A stretch of 64,000 bases of DNA from Okapia johnstoni (GCA_024291935.2 CM044320.1:56548001-56612000), one strand, 5' to 3'. Positions 1 through 11,224 are shown, counted from the first letter of the stretch. Translations and numbers: made by a program. Notes: a model not told the origin generated them from the letters alone.

Positions 1-123
1 TCAGCAAAAACAAGACCAGGAGCTGGCTGTGGCTCAGATCATGAACTCCTTATTGCCAAATTCAGACTTAAATTGAAGAAAGTAGGGAAAACCACCAGAC
101 CATTCAGGTATCCATTCAGGTAT
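1..123 (+). mobile_element. BovB (RTE) LINE fragment A, end of the endonuclease region
   Basis: The translation carries the BovB segment that follows the endonuclease SDH motif (DCGSDHEL, then FRLKLKK and TTRPF). The window cuts its left side. The match stops at about 111, where a 12-bp string (ccattcaggtat) is repeated head to tail at 100-111 and 112-123 and the sequence then leaves BovB. It is a broken piece with no coding capacity. Confidence 0.85.
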
Positions 124-1998
124 CTATCCCTGATACTTAAGCTCCCCGTGGGGCAGCAGCTACTGCAGACTGGGAGCCTGGGGGATGGCTGACTGTGGGC
201 GAGTTGGCCCTGCCCCTTCCTGCCCCTCTTTTCCTGCCATAGCTCCAGAGACTCCACTTCTTCCTGTGATTACTGAAGTCTTTTTCTTCTTAGTCACAGT
301 TTCAACCCTCCCTTTTTAATTTTTAAACAAAAGTAAACATACTTGTAGGTTTCTTCCTATATTTGAAGTTTACAAGTTAGTTTATGTCGTCTGCTGTTTC
401 TGCTGCCTTTCACAGTGAGTTAAATCCTTCCCTGGTTTGGGATTTGTGACTCTGATTTCCTATTTTTATCCATGAGAATTTTTGAGGCCTACATTGAAGG
501 TGGGTTTTTCTAGGGTTTTCATTTGTTTCTGCTAGATGTCTGGGGTATTACCAATGTGAGATCGTTTTATTCTGAAGTATCTATTTAAGGTTTCTCACTC
601 CAAGGTATTATTTGTTTGGGCTACAAGGAAGAATCAGCTTGTGTTAAGAATTCTCAAGGGAGATTCACCCCCTCCACCCCCACCCCCAATGTAGAGACAG
701 CATGTAGGGCAGGCAGGCAATTTTATTTGCTGCCTCCTTGAACTGGGCTGGCTGATTTCTATTTCACTCTGACACTGTGAGTAAGGCCTTTTGTGGTTCC
801 ACATTATGGAGAGAGGGAATCTCTAATAGAGCCTCCCACTTTAGACTGACCCTTATGATTGTTAAGGTCAGAAAATGAAGTTTAAGGACTCTGGGGTTTG
901 GCAAATGCCATCAGAGTAAATGTCAATTTTGGGGCTTTGCTTCTCTGTTTTTCTCCTTTCTCTTGATTTTTGGGTTTTGAGGACTCTTTGTTTTCTTGAT
1001 GAGCCCATACCTGCATTAAAAAAAAGATGTTTTCAATGTTCCATCCAGAGTTTTTAATTGCTATGGAATAGCATTCCTGGCAGAGGCAGGCTGGGGTGCT
1101 TCCCCTTACTTTGGTTAGCCTTAGGAGACAAGAATTCCTTCCTTCTGGCCCTGGCCCTGAGTTGTTTTCCTTGACAACCTGACAAATCTCAGTGTAACAT
1201 CTGCATCTCCTCTGTGAGCACGCATATGATCTCCTCTGATTATGAACTTTTTTCAATGACTTTTAAGTAGTTTTAAAATTTTGCCATATGCCTCAGTGGA
1301 ATTGACCTTACTCGGAACTACAGCAGAATGTGTAAATGGCTTCTCTTTGGGCTACTTTAAATATACTGTCTTAAATGGAAATTTCCCAGTGAAACTTGTT
1401 TATGAACAGAAATCAGTGTTGAGAAATGATGGCATATGAAATAAAATCTGGAAGAAATGTCTTGCATATTTCTACTATGGAGGGCAGTACCCTTGATTAT
1501 AATATAGATTTACCTCTATCTACTTATCTTTTTGCATAGGGTGAATATACTCATCATTGTAGAAAGAGATATTCCCCACTTGTTTCAATTCTTGACCCAA
1601 TCGTTCTGGCAACTGTCTGCCTTTCTGGTTGGACTGGACAGGGACTGAGAAGAATAAGAGAGTTTGAGGGGCTTTCAAATGCCTTGAAAGATCTTAGGAA
1701 TAATGATGTCATGTGGGAGGACTGAACTCAGTTCTCAGGTCCAGTGCTGGGGAATGATGATGACACATAGTTACCCTAGACTTGAATGTGATGAACAGGG
1801 ATGCAGGAATTTAGATCTATCTCAGTAGATACTTCAAAAAATTTCTTTCCTTTTTTTCAGATTTAAAAGCCAAAACTATATAAATTGGGGAAATATTCTA
1901 CCTGAAGAACAGATCAAGCCTATTGTAAATGGTGGATTATATCCAAGCAATTTGTTTAATATTGTCATTATTTATGTAATAGTTGTGACTTGCAAGAT
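124..1998. other. No gene seen; T-rich DNA, possibly in part ancient L1
   Basis: No convincing exon, SINE or LINE ORF is visible. The stretch 250-1260 has the T-rich, phrase-like texture of an old L1 5' region on the minus strand, but I could not align it reliably. A C-rich run with three blocks of five C lies at 668-687. The short open frames here have no recognisable family. Confidence 0.45.
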
Positions 1999-1999
1999 C

Positions 2000-2132
2000 T
2001 TCCATCTTCATTGCTGAATGTGGGATCTTTTAGTTGCAGAAAGCAGGATCTAATTTCCTGACCAGGGATTGAACTCAGTGCCCCAGCAGTGGGAGCTTGG
2101 AGTCTTTAGCCATTAGACCAGCAGAGAAGTCC
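2000..2132 (-). mobile_element. CHR-type SINE (tRNA-Glu derived, cetartiodactyl)
   Basis: Read on the minus strand it begins with the CHR head (ggacttctctgctggtc) and passes through the tRNA-like B-box region (reverse of gaccagggattgaactc). The right edge at 2132 is sharp; the left edge is diffuse. Being tRNA-derived it keeps a decayed pol III promoter, but it is not a tRNA gene. Confidence 0.7.
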
Positions 2133-2198
2133 TGGTTCCTATTAATTTTGAATGTTAATTATTGAGATTGCTTCAAGTTGTGTATGTGAATGCATATA

Positions 2199-2681
2199 CA
2201 ACAAGTCCGCTACCTATGAACCTTCAAGTTGCAAACTTTCAAAGGTGGGAAATGTACATCTGGTTTCAGCAAGGAACCAGAACCTATGCCATCAATGTCA
2301 GGCACGAGTGAAATTGAAGCTTGCCCTCCATCTCCTATTGCTGATGATCCTTTGGCTCTACCATCTCCCACCTCCTCTCCCTCCTCTAGTCAGTAACTCT
2401 TCTTGTCTGTTCACTTGATGCCAACTCCTGTACTACTATTGTACTTTATTACTGTGCTTTTCAAGGTACTGTACTGAAAGATTAAGCATGTTTTCTTTAT
2501 TTTTTGTGTTTTTAAAAATGTATTATTTATGTGAAAATATTATGAACCTATTACAGTACAGTACTATATATCCAGTTGTGTTAGTTGGGTACCTAGGCTA
2601 CCTTTGTTGGACTTGACAATCATCTGAACAAATGGAACGTGGTATCAGGATGGAATGCATTTATATGGAGGGGACTTTCTG
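2199..2681 (+). mobile_element. Tigger-like Tc1/mariner DNA element, both ends kept, internally deleted
   Basis: The left end (caacaagtccgctac) and the right end (ggggactttctg) are approximate inverted repeats, and TA dinucleotides at 2197-2198 and 2682-2683 fit the TA target duplication of this superfamily. One frame in the middle reads a transposase-like C-terminal tail (MSGTSEIEACPPSPIADDP, then a Ser/Pro-rich end and a stop). At 483 bp it is far shorter than an autonomous element, so it is a deleted derivative. Assignment to Tigger rests on recognising the tail and the 3' sequence around 2500-2680. Confidence 0.6.
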
Positions 2682-2683
2682 TA

Positions 2684-3914
2684 TTAGATATGTATGTATG
2701 TGTGTTGCTTTGGAATGGTATCCATTCTGCCTCCTGTATTTCTATCTTACTCTATCTTATTTCTATGCCTACTCTTCTAAGAGAATGGACTATTTTCTTG
2801 TAGTCTTTGAATGTTCACACTGATATTTAAAGCAGTGTATCCTCATTAACCCCTTCCATTAAATGGTGGTCTATAATTATGCTTCTGTTGTGCTTCTCTC
2901 CTCCCTTGGGAAGCAAAAGATGACAGTTTCAGCATAAAGCTGGACCTCACTGTATAAGTAAGTAGCCTGACTGCTGTGCACATCAGGATAACTTTCATGA
3001 TACACAGACGTAACACAATGGAAATCACAGTTTAGAAATCCAATTTATCTTGCTGTGAATAGAATTGCCTTCATTCCTGATGACAATTAGTTTTGTTCCA
3101 TAACACTGTGATAGGAATGTGACATTGAAAAACTACTTGCTATCTATGAAAGCTTTTGTCTACCGTGAGTTCATGCCACAGAGGGAAAAATGTTAATTCT
3201 ACTTAAGTGAGAAAACATAAAAGGGTTTTTCACAAAGAGTGGCCACAAGGTCAGAGTATGACTGCTGAGGTAATGAAGAGAAGGCGTCCCTGAAACTTTT
3301 AGTTGCTTATACATTCTATTAAAGTTGCAAAATTCTGCTGATTCTTTTTTCTCAAAACCACTGGGGTTGCAGCTCAGTCACATTATGGATTAAGAGGGGA
3401 GTGATGCCAGCCTTTAATGTTTCCTGGTATTGCACAGAGCTTGCTGCTGATGCTCTTGGCTGGCTTTGGCTTTCCTCTTTGGTTTCAGCATCCTTTTCCT
3501 TTTCATCCGACCTTGCTGCTAAGTCTGTTCAGTACTTATGGTATTGTTTTGAAAACCCCCAAATTAGACTTTCATATTTACTGTGAGAATAAAAAGCCCC
3601 CCGGTATAACATACTCTAGGAAAAAAAAACCTGAAATACGGTTAACATTTTTCCACCCATCTGTCGGCAAGCACACATCAAAAGAAAATCTGCAGTTTGA
3701 TAAGATTGGATTCAGACATCTTGCAACTCAATGATTTGTGTGTTTATTGATCACTGCAGGAGTGAAGAGAGACCTGGAGCAGGGCAGACTTGAGTGGGAA
3801 TCCAAGAGCCACCATTTACCAGCTTATTTGGGAAAATATTTCTGAATGAGTGTTTCTTCATTGGTAAATGGAGAATAATAGCTATCTTGTGTGGTTACTG
3901 TGGAGTTAAACGTT
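2684..3914. other. No gene seen; unclassified, presumably old or single-copy DNA
   Basis: Two overlapping short frames near 3401-3734 show no known domain and no splice context worth calling. No recent repeat is visible. Confidence 0.5.
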
Positions 3915-3923
3915 TTGTACCTA

Positions 3924-4199
3924 AAAGTGAAAGTGAAAGTCGTCCAGTCATGTTTGACTCTTTGTGACCCTAAGGACAACACAGTCCATAGAATTCTCCA
4001 GGCCAGAATACTGGAGTGGGTAGCCTTTCCTTTCTCCAAGGGATCTTCCCAACCCAGGGACTGAACCCAGGTCTCCTGCATTGCAGGTGGATTCTTTAGT
4101 AGCTGAGTCACAAGGGAAGCCCAAGAATACTGGAGTGGGTAGACTATCCCTTCTCCAGGGGATCTTCCCTACCCAGGAATCGAACTGGAGTCTCCTGCA
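3924..4199 (-). mobile_element. Composite Bov-tA SINE with duplicated head segment
   Basis: A full Bov-tA unit on the minus strand covers 3924-4122 (3' tail with gtgaaagtgaaagtcg at left, tRNA-like head ending gaagccc at right). It is followed at 4123-4199 by a second partial copy of the stretch from 'agaatactggagtgggta' to 'ctcctgcat'. The 9-bp string ttgtaccta flanks the whole composite at 3915-3923 and 4200-4208. The doubled element is therefore bounded by one apparent target-site duplication. Confidence 0.8.
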
Positions 4200-4208
4200 T
4201 TGTACCTA

Positions 4209-4642
4209 GGGAGCTAGTATATCCTAAGTGTTAATTGCTAGCTATTATGAGGCTATGTGACTTCGTTTCCACCCTTAAGAATATTATTCTGGAAGGAGAG
4301 AGAAAGCATGTATGTAAATGCTTCAAAGCAGAGGGATAAAGGCTGCGAAGGAGCCTCAAAATGTCTTGATACTGGTGTTGTGGAGAGAACCTAGTGGCTG
4401 GGATAGGCACCAACCTCTTAACTTGTTGCCCTAAGCTCTCTTGCCCCTCCAGTCTACTCTTCATGAAATAGTCAATGTTTCCTTTCTTAAAGGCAAATAG
4501 GATCACACTTAAAATCTTCCCATGGTTTCACATTCTCTTTGGGAGAAAGTATTCAGTATATGAACTTCTGCTTAATTATCCAACTTCATTTCCTTCCCTT
4601 CACCTTTCTCATTTCCAAACATATATTTCACGTGCTTGTTTT
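4209..4642. other. No gene seen; unclassified DNA between SINE and BovB
   Basis: Short open frames on both strands (about 4231-4669) lack family resemblance. No repeat recognised. Confidence 0.5.
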
Positions 4643-5137
4643 TTTGTTCAGTTGCTTACTCGTGTCTGATTCTTTGTGAACCCAAGGACTTGCAGCACGC
4701 CAAGCTTCCCTGTCCTTCACCATCTCCTGGAGCTTGTTCAAACTCATGTCCATTGAGTCAGTGATGCCATCCAACCATCTCATTCTCTGTCGTCCCCTTC
4801 TCCTCCTGCCTTCAATCTTTCCCAGCATCAAGGTCTTTTCTGATGCATCAGGTGGTCAAAGTATCGGAGCTTCAGCTTCAGCATCAGTCCTTCCAATGAA
4901 TATTCAGGATTGATTTCCTTTAGAATTGACTGGTTGGATCTCCTTTCAGTCCAAGGGACTCTCACGAGTCTTCTTCAACACAACAGTTCAAAAGCATCAA
5001 TTCTTTGGTGCTCAGCCTTCTTTGTGGTCCAACTCTCACATCCATACATGTCTATTGGAAAAACTATAGCTTTGACTAATGGACCTGGTCAGCAAAGTAA
5101 TGTCTCTGCTTTTTAATATGCTGTCTATGTTGATCGT

Positions 5138-5409
5138 CAGAGAAGGCAATGGCAACCCACTCCAGTACTGTTGCCTGGAAAATCCCATGGACGGAGGAGC
5201 CTGGTAGGCTGCAGTCCATGGGGTCGCCAAGAGTCGGACACAACTGAGCGACTTCATTTTCACTTTTCACTTTCATGCATTGGAGAAGGAAATGGCAACC
5301 CACTCCAGTGTTCTTGCCTGGAGAATCCCAGGGACGATGGAGCCTGGTGGGCTGCCATCTATGGGGTCACACAGAGTTGGACACGACTGAAGCGACTTAG
5401 CTGCAGCAG
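5138..5409 (+). mobile_element. BOV-A2-type dimeric SINE nested in BovB copy B
   Basis: Two successive BovA monomers are visible: 'ggcaatggcaacccactcc' near 5148 and again near 5294. Each is followed by the shared 3' tail with gtcggacacaactg or gttggacacgactg. BovB sequence resumes directly after at 'ttgataatagcttttc'. A short gttgat string on both sides may be the target duplication. It inserted after BovB copy B was in place. Confidence 0.85.
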
Positions 5410-5796
5410 GTTGATAATAGCTTTTCTTCCAAGTAGCAAGTATCTTTTAATTTCACGGCTGCAGTCATCATCTGCAGTGATTTTGGAGCCCCCAAAAGTA
5501 AAGTCAGACACTGTTTTTATTGTTTCCCCATCTATTTGCCAGGAAGTGATGGGACCGGGTGCCATGATCTTAGTTTTCTCAATGTTGAGTTTCAAGCCAA
5601 ATTTTTCACTCTCCTCTTTCGCCTTCATCAAGAGGCTCTTTAGTTCTTCTTCACTTTCTGCCATAAGGGTGGTGTCATCTGCATATCTGAGGTTATTGAT
5701 ATTTCTCCCGGGAATCTTGATTCCAGATTGTGCTTCCTCCAGCCCAGCATTTCTTATGATGTACTCTGCATATGAGTTAAATAAGCAAGGTAACAA
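5410..5796 (-). pseudogene. BovB copy B reverse transcriptase fragment (palm, YADDT)
   Basis: An open frame on the minus strand carries the BovB RT segment with YAEY, the catalytic YADDT motif and the following KIMAPGPITSW region. The frame continues past 5410 into the SINE and picks up about 15 foreign residues, so its C terminus is an insertion artefact. RT motif A lies upstream in another broken frame. Confidence 0.88.
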
Positions 5797-7012
5797 TATA
5801 CAGCCTTGACCTTCTCCTTTTCCTATTTGGAATCAGTCTGTTGTTCCATGTCCAGTTCTAACTGTTGCTTCCTGACCTGCATACTGGTTTCTCAAGAGGC
5901 AGGTCAGGTGGTCTGGCATTCCCATCTCTTTCAGAATTTTCCACAGTTTGTTGTGATCCACATAGTCAAGGGCTTTAGCATAGTTAATAAAGCAGAGTTG
6001 ATGTTTTTCTGGAATTCTTTTGCTTTTTTGATGATCCAGCAGATGTTGGCAATTTGATCTCTGGTTCCTCTGCCTTTTCTAAATCCAGCTTGAACATCTG
6101 GAAGTTCACGGTTCACATACTGTTGAAGCGTAGCTTGGAGAATTTTGAGCATTATCTTACTAGTGTGTGAGATGAGTGCAATTGTGCAGTAGTTTGAGCA
6201 TTCTTTGGCATTGCCTTTTTTAAGGGTTGGAATGAAAACTGACCTTTTCCAGTCCTATGGCCACTGCTGAGTTTTCCAAATTTGCTGATGTATGGAGTGC
6301 AGAACTTTCACATCATCTTTGAGGATTTGAAATAGCTCAACTGGAATTCCATCACCTCCACTAGCTTTGTTCATAGTGATGCTTCCTAAGACCCACTTGA
6401 CTTCGTATTCCAGGATGCTTCATCCCAGGTAAGTGATCACACCATCATGGTTATCTGGGTCACTAAGATCTTTTTTGTATAGTTCTTCTGTGTATTCTTG
6501 CCACCTCTTCTTAATGTCTTCTGCTTCTGTTAGGTCCATACCATTTCTGTCCTTTATTGAGGCCGTCTGCATGAAATGTTCCCTTGGTATCTCTAATTTT
6601 CTTGAAGAGATCTCTAGTCTTTCCCTTTCTATTGTTTTCCTCTTTCTTTGCACTGATAACTGAGGAAGGCTTTCTTATCTCTCCTTGTTGTTCTTTGGAA
6701 CTTTGCATTCAAATAGGTACATCTTTCTTTTTCTCCTTTGCTTTTTGCTTCTCTTCTTTTCTCAGATATTTGTAAGGCCTCCTCAGACAACCATTTCACC
6801 TTTTTTCATTTCTTTTTCTCAGGGATGGTCTCGATTCCTGTTTCCTGTACAATGTCACGAACCTCCATCCATAGTTCTTCAGGCACTCTGTCTATCAGAT
6901 CTAGTCCCCTAAATCTATTTCTGACTTGCAGTGTATAATCATAAAGAATTTGATTTAGGTCATACTTGAATGGTCTAGTGGTTTTCCCTACTTTCTTCAA
7001 TTTAAGTCTGAA

Positions 7013-7808
7013 TTAGGCAATAATGAGTTCATGATCTGAGCCACAGTCAGCTCCTGGTCTTGTTTTTGCTGACTGTATAGAACTTCTCCATCTTTGGCTG
7101 CAATGAATATGATCAATCTGATTTCGGTGTTGACCATCTGGTGATGTCCATGTGTAGAGTCTTCTCTTGTGTTGTTGGAAGATGGTGTTTGCTATGACTG
7201 GTATGTTCTCTTGGCAAAACTCTATTAGCCTTTTCCTTGCTTCATTCTGTACTCTAAGGCCAAATTGTCTATTACTCCAGGTATTTCTCGACTTCCTACT
7301 TTTGCATTTCAGTTCCCTATATGAAAAGGACATCTATTTTGGGTGTTAATTCTAGAAGGTCTTGTAGGTCTTCATAAAACTGTTCAATTTCAGCTTCTTC
7401 AGCATTACTGGCCTGGGCATAGACTTGGATTACAGTGATACTGCATGGTTTACCTTGGAAATGAACAGAGATCATTCTGTCGTTTTTGAGATTGCATCCA
7501 AGTACTACATTTCAGACTCTTTTGTTGACTATGATGGCCACTCCATTTATTCTAAGGGATTTTTGCCTGCAGTAGTAGATATAATGGTCATCTGAGTTAA
7601 ATTCACCTATTCCAGTCCATTTTAGTTCACTGATTCCTAAAATGTCAACGTTCACTCTTGCCATCTCCTGTTTGACCACTTCCAATTTGCCTTGATTCAT
7701 GGACCTAACATTCCAGGTTCCTGTGTAACACTGTTCTTTACAGCATTGGACCTTGCTTCTGTCACCAGTCACATCCACAGCTGGGTATTGTTTTTGCTTT
7801 GGCTCCAT
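7013..7808 (-). pseudogene. BovB copy B endonuclease (APE-like) remnant
   Basis: Two minus-strand frames, 7512-7808 and 7013-7333, together carry APE-type endonuclease landmarks: WNVRS, the Glu of ISELKWTG, and CGSDHEL near the end. A stop after the VNKRV segment and a shifted interval at 7334-7511 separate them. This domain nicks target DNA in RTE elements; here it is inactive by truncation. Confidence 0.85.
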
Positions 7809-8087
7809 CCCATCATTCTTTCTGGAGTTATTTCTCCACTGATCTCCAGTAGCATATTGGGCACCTACCGACCTGGGGAGTTCATCTTTCAGTGTCCTAT
7901 CTCTTTGCCTTTCATTCTGTTCATGGGGTTTTCAAGGGAAGAATACTGAAGTGGTTTGCCATTCCCTTCTCCAGTGGACCACATTTTGTCAGAACTCTTC
8001 ACCATGACCCGTCCATCTTGGGTGGCCCTGCACAGCATGGCTCATAGTTTCATTGAGTTAGACAAGGCTGTTGTGCATGTGATTAGT

Positions 8088-8796
8088 TCTTAGGATATAT
8101 TTGATTAAAAAAGTGACCAAACACTGTGTTTGAAAACCTTTTTAATTATTTCTTTTCTTTGTGTGGTAAATTATCTTTTCTAATGACTTATACACCACTA
8201 CTAATGAGTCTTCATTATTCTTGAATTCTAATAGACTTAGTTCCTGGCGGGAGGGGCACTGGAGATTAGAGAGTTACATTCTAAATCAATTAGCTAAAGC
8301 AACAAAAAAGCAGAGAAAAATCTGTTATGTAAATATGCAGTCACACAACAGATTCAATCTTACCAAGCCTTGTCAGGGAGTGGAGAACAGCAGATGTAGA
8401 ATTTTCCTGCAAATATGAATTATTTGACTTCCTGGTTAATATCAGACTCTGCAGCTTTCTTAATAACATAGCAAACTATGGATAATACCAGATTTCCTTT
8501 CACCTACTTGGTTTCCTGTTTATGTTGGTGTAAGCATGTACTGAACAAAAGGTTGGGAATGTGGTCGGGTTAGAAGCAAAGAAGCCGTTGTAAGTTCACT
8601 AGTGTTGAAAGTGGGAATGAAGAAGATGCTTGCTGATCTTGCTGCTTCAGTGACGTACCCTTTGAGTACAGCTTGGGTAGGAAGAGTGAGAGAGAAGTCA
8701 GGTTAATTTTAGGGAAAAAGAGATGGAAAGAAAAGAGGGGTAGAAAGATAAAACTTACAATAGTTCTTCCCTACTGTACCAGGCACTGGCTAGACA
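8088..8796. other. No gene seen; AT-rich unclassified DNA
   Basis: The only frames are short (8221-8418 and 8673-8879), and the second runs into the following SINE. Nothing recognisable. Confidence 0.5.
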
Positions 8797-8918
8797 AGTC
8801 AAGGAAATTGCAACCCACTGCAGTATGCTTGCCTGGAGAATCCCATGGACAGAGAAGCCTGGCAGGCTACAGTTCATAGGGTTGCAAAGAGTCGGACATG
8901 ACTGAGCAACTAACACAC
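8797..8918 (+). mobile_element. BovA SINE monomer, 5' truncated
   Basis: It contains 'attgcaacccactgcagta', 'cctggagaatcccatggac' and the BovB-derived tail 'gagtcggacatgactgagc'. The tRNA-like head is missing. Confidence 0.85.
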
Positions 8919-9169
8919 TTTCAGAACTCAAATCACTTTCACGCTATCTCTTTAAAATGGGCTGGAAGGTATGTGTTGCCAATACCGTGTTAGTAAAAGG
9001 TTTTAGTCTCTTCTTGGGTCTGGTATAACATAGTGATCTTTTGAATTAAACATTTTCTTAGACTAGGTGTATACTTTGGGTTGAGGGTGAGATCAAGTCT
9101 CTCACTCAGTGTTTTTGAAGAGAAATAATTAGGAACATCAGTATTATAATCACTTTCATTTTATTTTCC

Positions 9170-9236
9170 CAAGCCCCTAGCCTAGGGCCTGGCACACAAT
9201 AAGTGCTCTCACTAAATGTTTGTTGAATGAGTGAGT
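9170..9236 (+). mobile_element. MIR SINE 3' fragment
   Basis: The string 'gggcctggcacacaataag' followed by 'tgctctcactaaatgtttg' matches the MIR 3' end in sense orientation. Confidence 0.65.
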
Positions 9237-9422
9237 TGCACAATTACTTGGTAGATCCTTTCAACCCCAAGATTGAAGGGGGAAGTAAAAATATACTCAT
9301 GAAAATTTTATCTCGGCAAGCAATTAAAAAAGGAGGTATACTGATTGGAAATGCCATAGAGGTTGAAATAAGTGTATGCTCTCTAGAAAAGTGAACAGAA
9401 ATATCACAAAAATCTGCGGATA

Positions 9423-9507
9423 ATATTGGTCTGGCCAAAAAGTTCATTTGGGTTTTCCATAAGATCTGTTGAGAAAATTCGAATGAACTTTTTGCCCAAC
9501 CCAATAT
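9423..9507. mobile_element. Palindromic mariner-derived MITE hairpin (ruminant Mariner1/MAR1 type)
   Basis: The two ends are inverted repeats of about 36 bp: 'atattggtctggccaaaaag' plus 'ttcatttgggttttcc' on the left pairs with 'aaaattcgaatgaacttttt' plus 'gcccaacccaatat' on the right. About 29 of 36 positions pair, leaving a loop of roughly 13-15 nt, and TA-rich ends fit mariner insertion. The arm 'ccaaaaagttcatttgggtt' resembles the ruminant miR-2284/2285 microRNA family from memory, so a transcript could fold as a microRNA-like precursor. Processing is not shown by the sequence. Confidence 0.75.
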
Positions 9508-9831
9508 ATAAGCTTTCAGTGCCTTGGCAATCATCCAACCCCTTGTTTTGTTGCTAAGGAATCTGAGGATCAGACATGACTGTGATGTGTGCAGGCTGCA
9601 CCCCTGCTTGGGGCATAAGCAGTTGATCCTGGTTTTGTGATTCCTCCACTCAGGCACATGTTGTTGGGCCTGCCCTATGTAAATTGGGCTAGCCAGGAAG
9701 GATGTTTGTTTTACCTGAGGTCCTCACTCCGGTCCTTGGACCTTCCTTTGTTCTATTTTCACAAGCTTTTCCCTTCTTTGTCTTTTAGCCACCGCCATTT
9801 TGAACTCTTATTTTCTACTGTAATTACCTAA
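9508..9831. other. No gene seen
   Basis: Unclassified sequence between the mariner hairpin and a SINE. A minus-strand frame (9244-9657) reads across the hairpin and has no family resemblance. Confidence 0.5.
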
Positions 9832-10032
9832 CAGTCACTCAGTTGTGTCCAACTCTTTGTGACACCATGGACTGTAGCCTGCCAGGTTCCTCTATCTATG
9901 GGGTTTCCCAGGCAAGAATACTGGGGTGGGTTGCCATTTCTATTCTCCAGGGGATCTTCCCAACCCAGGGATTGAACCCGCATCTCCTTCCTGGCAGGTG
10001 GATTCTTTACCACTGAGTCACCTGGGAAGCCC
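9832..10032 (-). mobile_element. Bov-tA SINE
   Basis: In minus orientation it has the full structure: head ending gggaagccc at 10032, tRNA-like part (reverse of 'ccagggattgaacccgcatc'), body and BovB-type tail near 9832-9870. Confidence 0.88.
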
Positions 10033-11222
10033 ATTCAGGCACATACTCCACCCTAATGTCCAACTGAGGACAAAGGGGAGAAACTGACTTCCACATTCAT
10101 TGAATTCCATGTACTTAGTTTGAGAACTCTGGGAGAAATCAGACTGTTTCCTGAGATGAGAATTGAGTGCATAAGTTATGCATTTAATAAAATAAATGAG
10201 AAAATTCAGCAGATCAAAATAAGCCTGTTTCAGCAAAGAGCCAGATACAGAATAGTCTCTCAATTGACCAGATAGACCCTGCAATATTAGAGACATTTTT
10301 GCATCAATGACGTAAAACTATTGGGATGTCTGGGAGAGAGTTAGTCTTCCATCTCACCAAGAGATTGAGTAGAATGACTGGTTCTATTTTCAATTGCCTT
10401 CATTTTCATTATCTGTGTTTGGGATGGACAATCATAATCTTAATTATTTCTGTTCTGGATAAGGTTGGAGGACAAAACTAATGATGTCATCAGAGGAAGC
10501 ACACAGAGAGTGTTTACCATCCTGGAGATCAGTCAGCTGAAAATTTTGCTAGCACATCACTCCTAGGGCGATGAGCTCAGTGGGAGCTGAGAGTAGCAAT
10601 GAGTTGTGCCAGCTACCCACTGAGGGTGACAGTTTAAAAACAATGGACTGAAAAATGTCATAAATTTGAAAAACAATGAACTGCCTGGTGTCAGGGTTTA
10701 GAGATTGATGGGACTTGTGCCTGGAAAGCCAGAAAGGAGTGTAGAAATTCACACCGTTTTACATTCAAAATGTCCCTTGCAAATGATTCATTAATAGCCA
10801 GATAGATATATATGTATGTGTATGTATGTACACACACATATACACACACACATACATTATTTATATTGTTTTCGTCTCTGTCTTTAAAATGCTCAGGAGC
10901 TGAAATTTGTTTGAACTGTTCAGTCAAGCGAAATGATTCCTTTTGCAATATGCAGTTAGTTTTGGTAGCTCAAGCTGCCTTTAACTTTCTTTTCGCTTTC
11001 TCCCTTTGTCATTAAAGGTGAAGGGCAAGCAGAAGAGAGAGGGTTTGATTTACTCTGGTGCTCCCCCAGCGGTGCTGCTGTGTGCAGCCTGAAGGGTCCT
11101 GCATTGCACAACATAGATGATGGTGTGAATGGTCCTCCCACCTTCAGACTGGTGCAGTGGGGCTGCCAGTCTGATGCAGTGTCGAGGGCAGTGGGAGGGA
11201 TTTGGAACAATTTAACCATTGT
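10033..11222. other. No gene seen; unclassified DNA
   Basis: Frames on both strands (10018-10296, 10549-10752, 10956-11219) show no domain or exon-like pattern. The only clear structure is the microsatellite listed separately. Confidence 0.5.
10805..10855. repeat. TG/TA/CA-type microsatellite
   Basis: Alternating purine-pyrimidine sequence switches from tatgtatgtg units to cacacacata units. The two halves are roughly complementary and could fold on themselves or adopt Z-DNA. Confidence 0.85.
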
Positions 11223-11224
11223 TG

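Larger units (their letters stand above)
4643..8087 (-). mobile_element. BovB LINE copy B, nearly full length, broken
   Basis: This minus-strand copy runs from the BovB 3' tail (4643) through the reverse transcriptase, linker and endonuclease regions to the 5' part near 8087. Without the nested SINE it is about 3.2 kb, close to the usual BovB length. Reading minus, the order is: endonuclease start (WNVRSMNQGKL and ISELKWTG, 7512-7808), endonuclease middle and SDHE (7013-7333), a Lys-rich linker (about 6511-7000), the conserved GGDGIPVELF stretch (as reverse complement near 6310-6360), RT fingers and palm (about 5410-6150), and the C-terminal region (4643-5130). Frameshifts and stops divide it into more than six frames, so it cannot supply active protein. 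Confidence 0.93.

Noticed and set aside
668..687. C-rich run as a second G-quadruplex
   Set aside because: Only three runs of at least three C occur close together; it falls short of the four-run pattern.
3401..3734. Overlapping frames in unclassified DNA as a possible exon
   Set aside because: Two phases are open at once, typical of chance, and no splice signals or homology were recognised.
5171..5809. 212-codon plus-strand open frame
   Set aside because: It reads through the nested BOV-A2 SINE and then antisense through BovB copy B. No domain; a by-product of repeat sequence.
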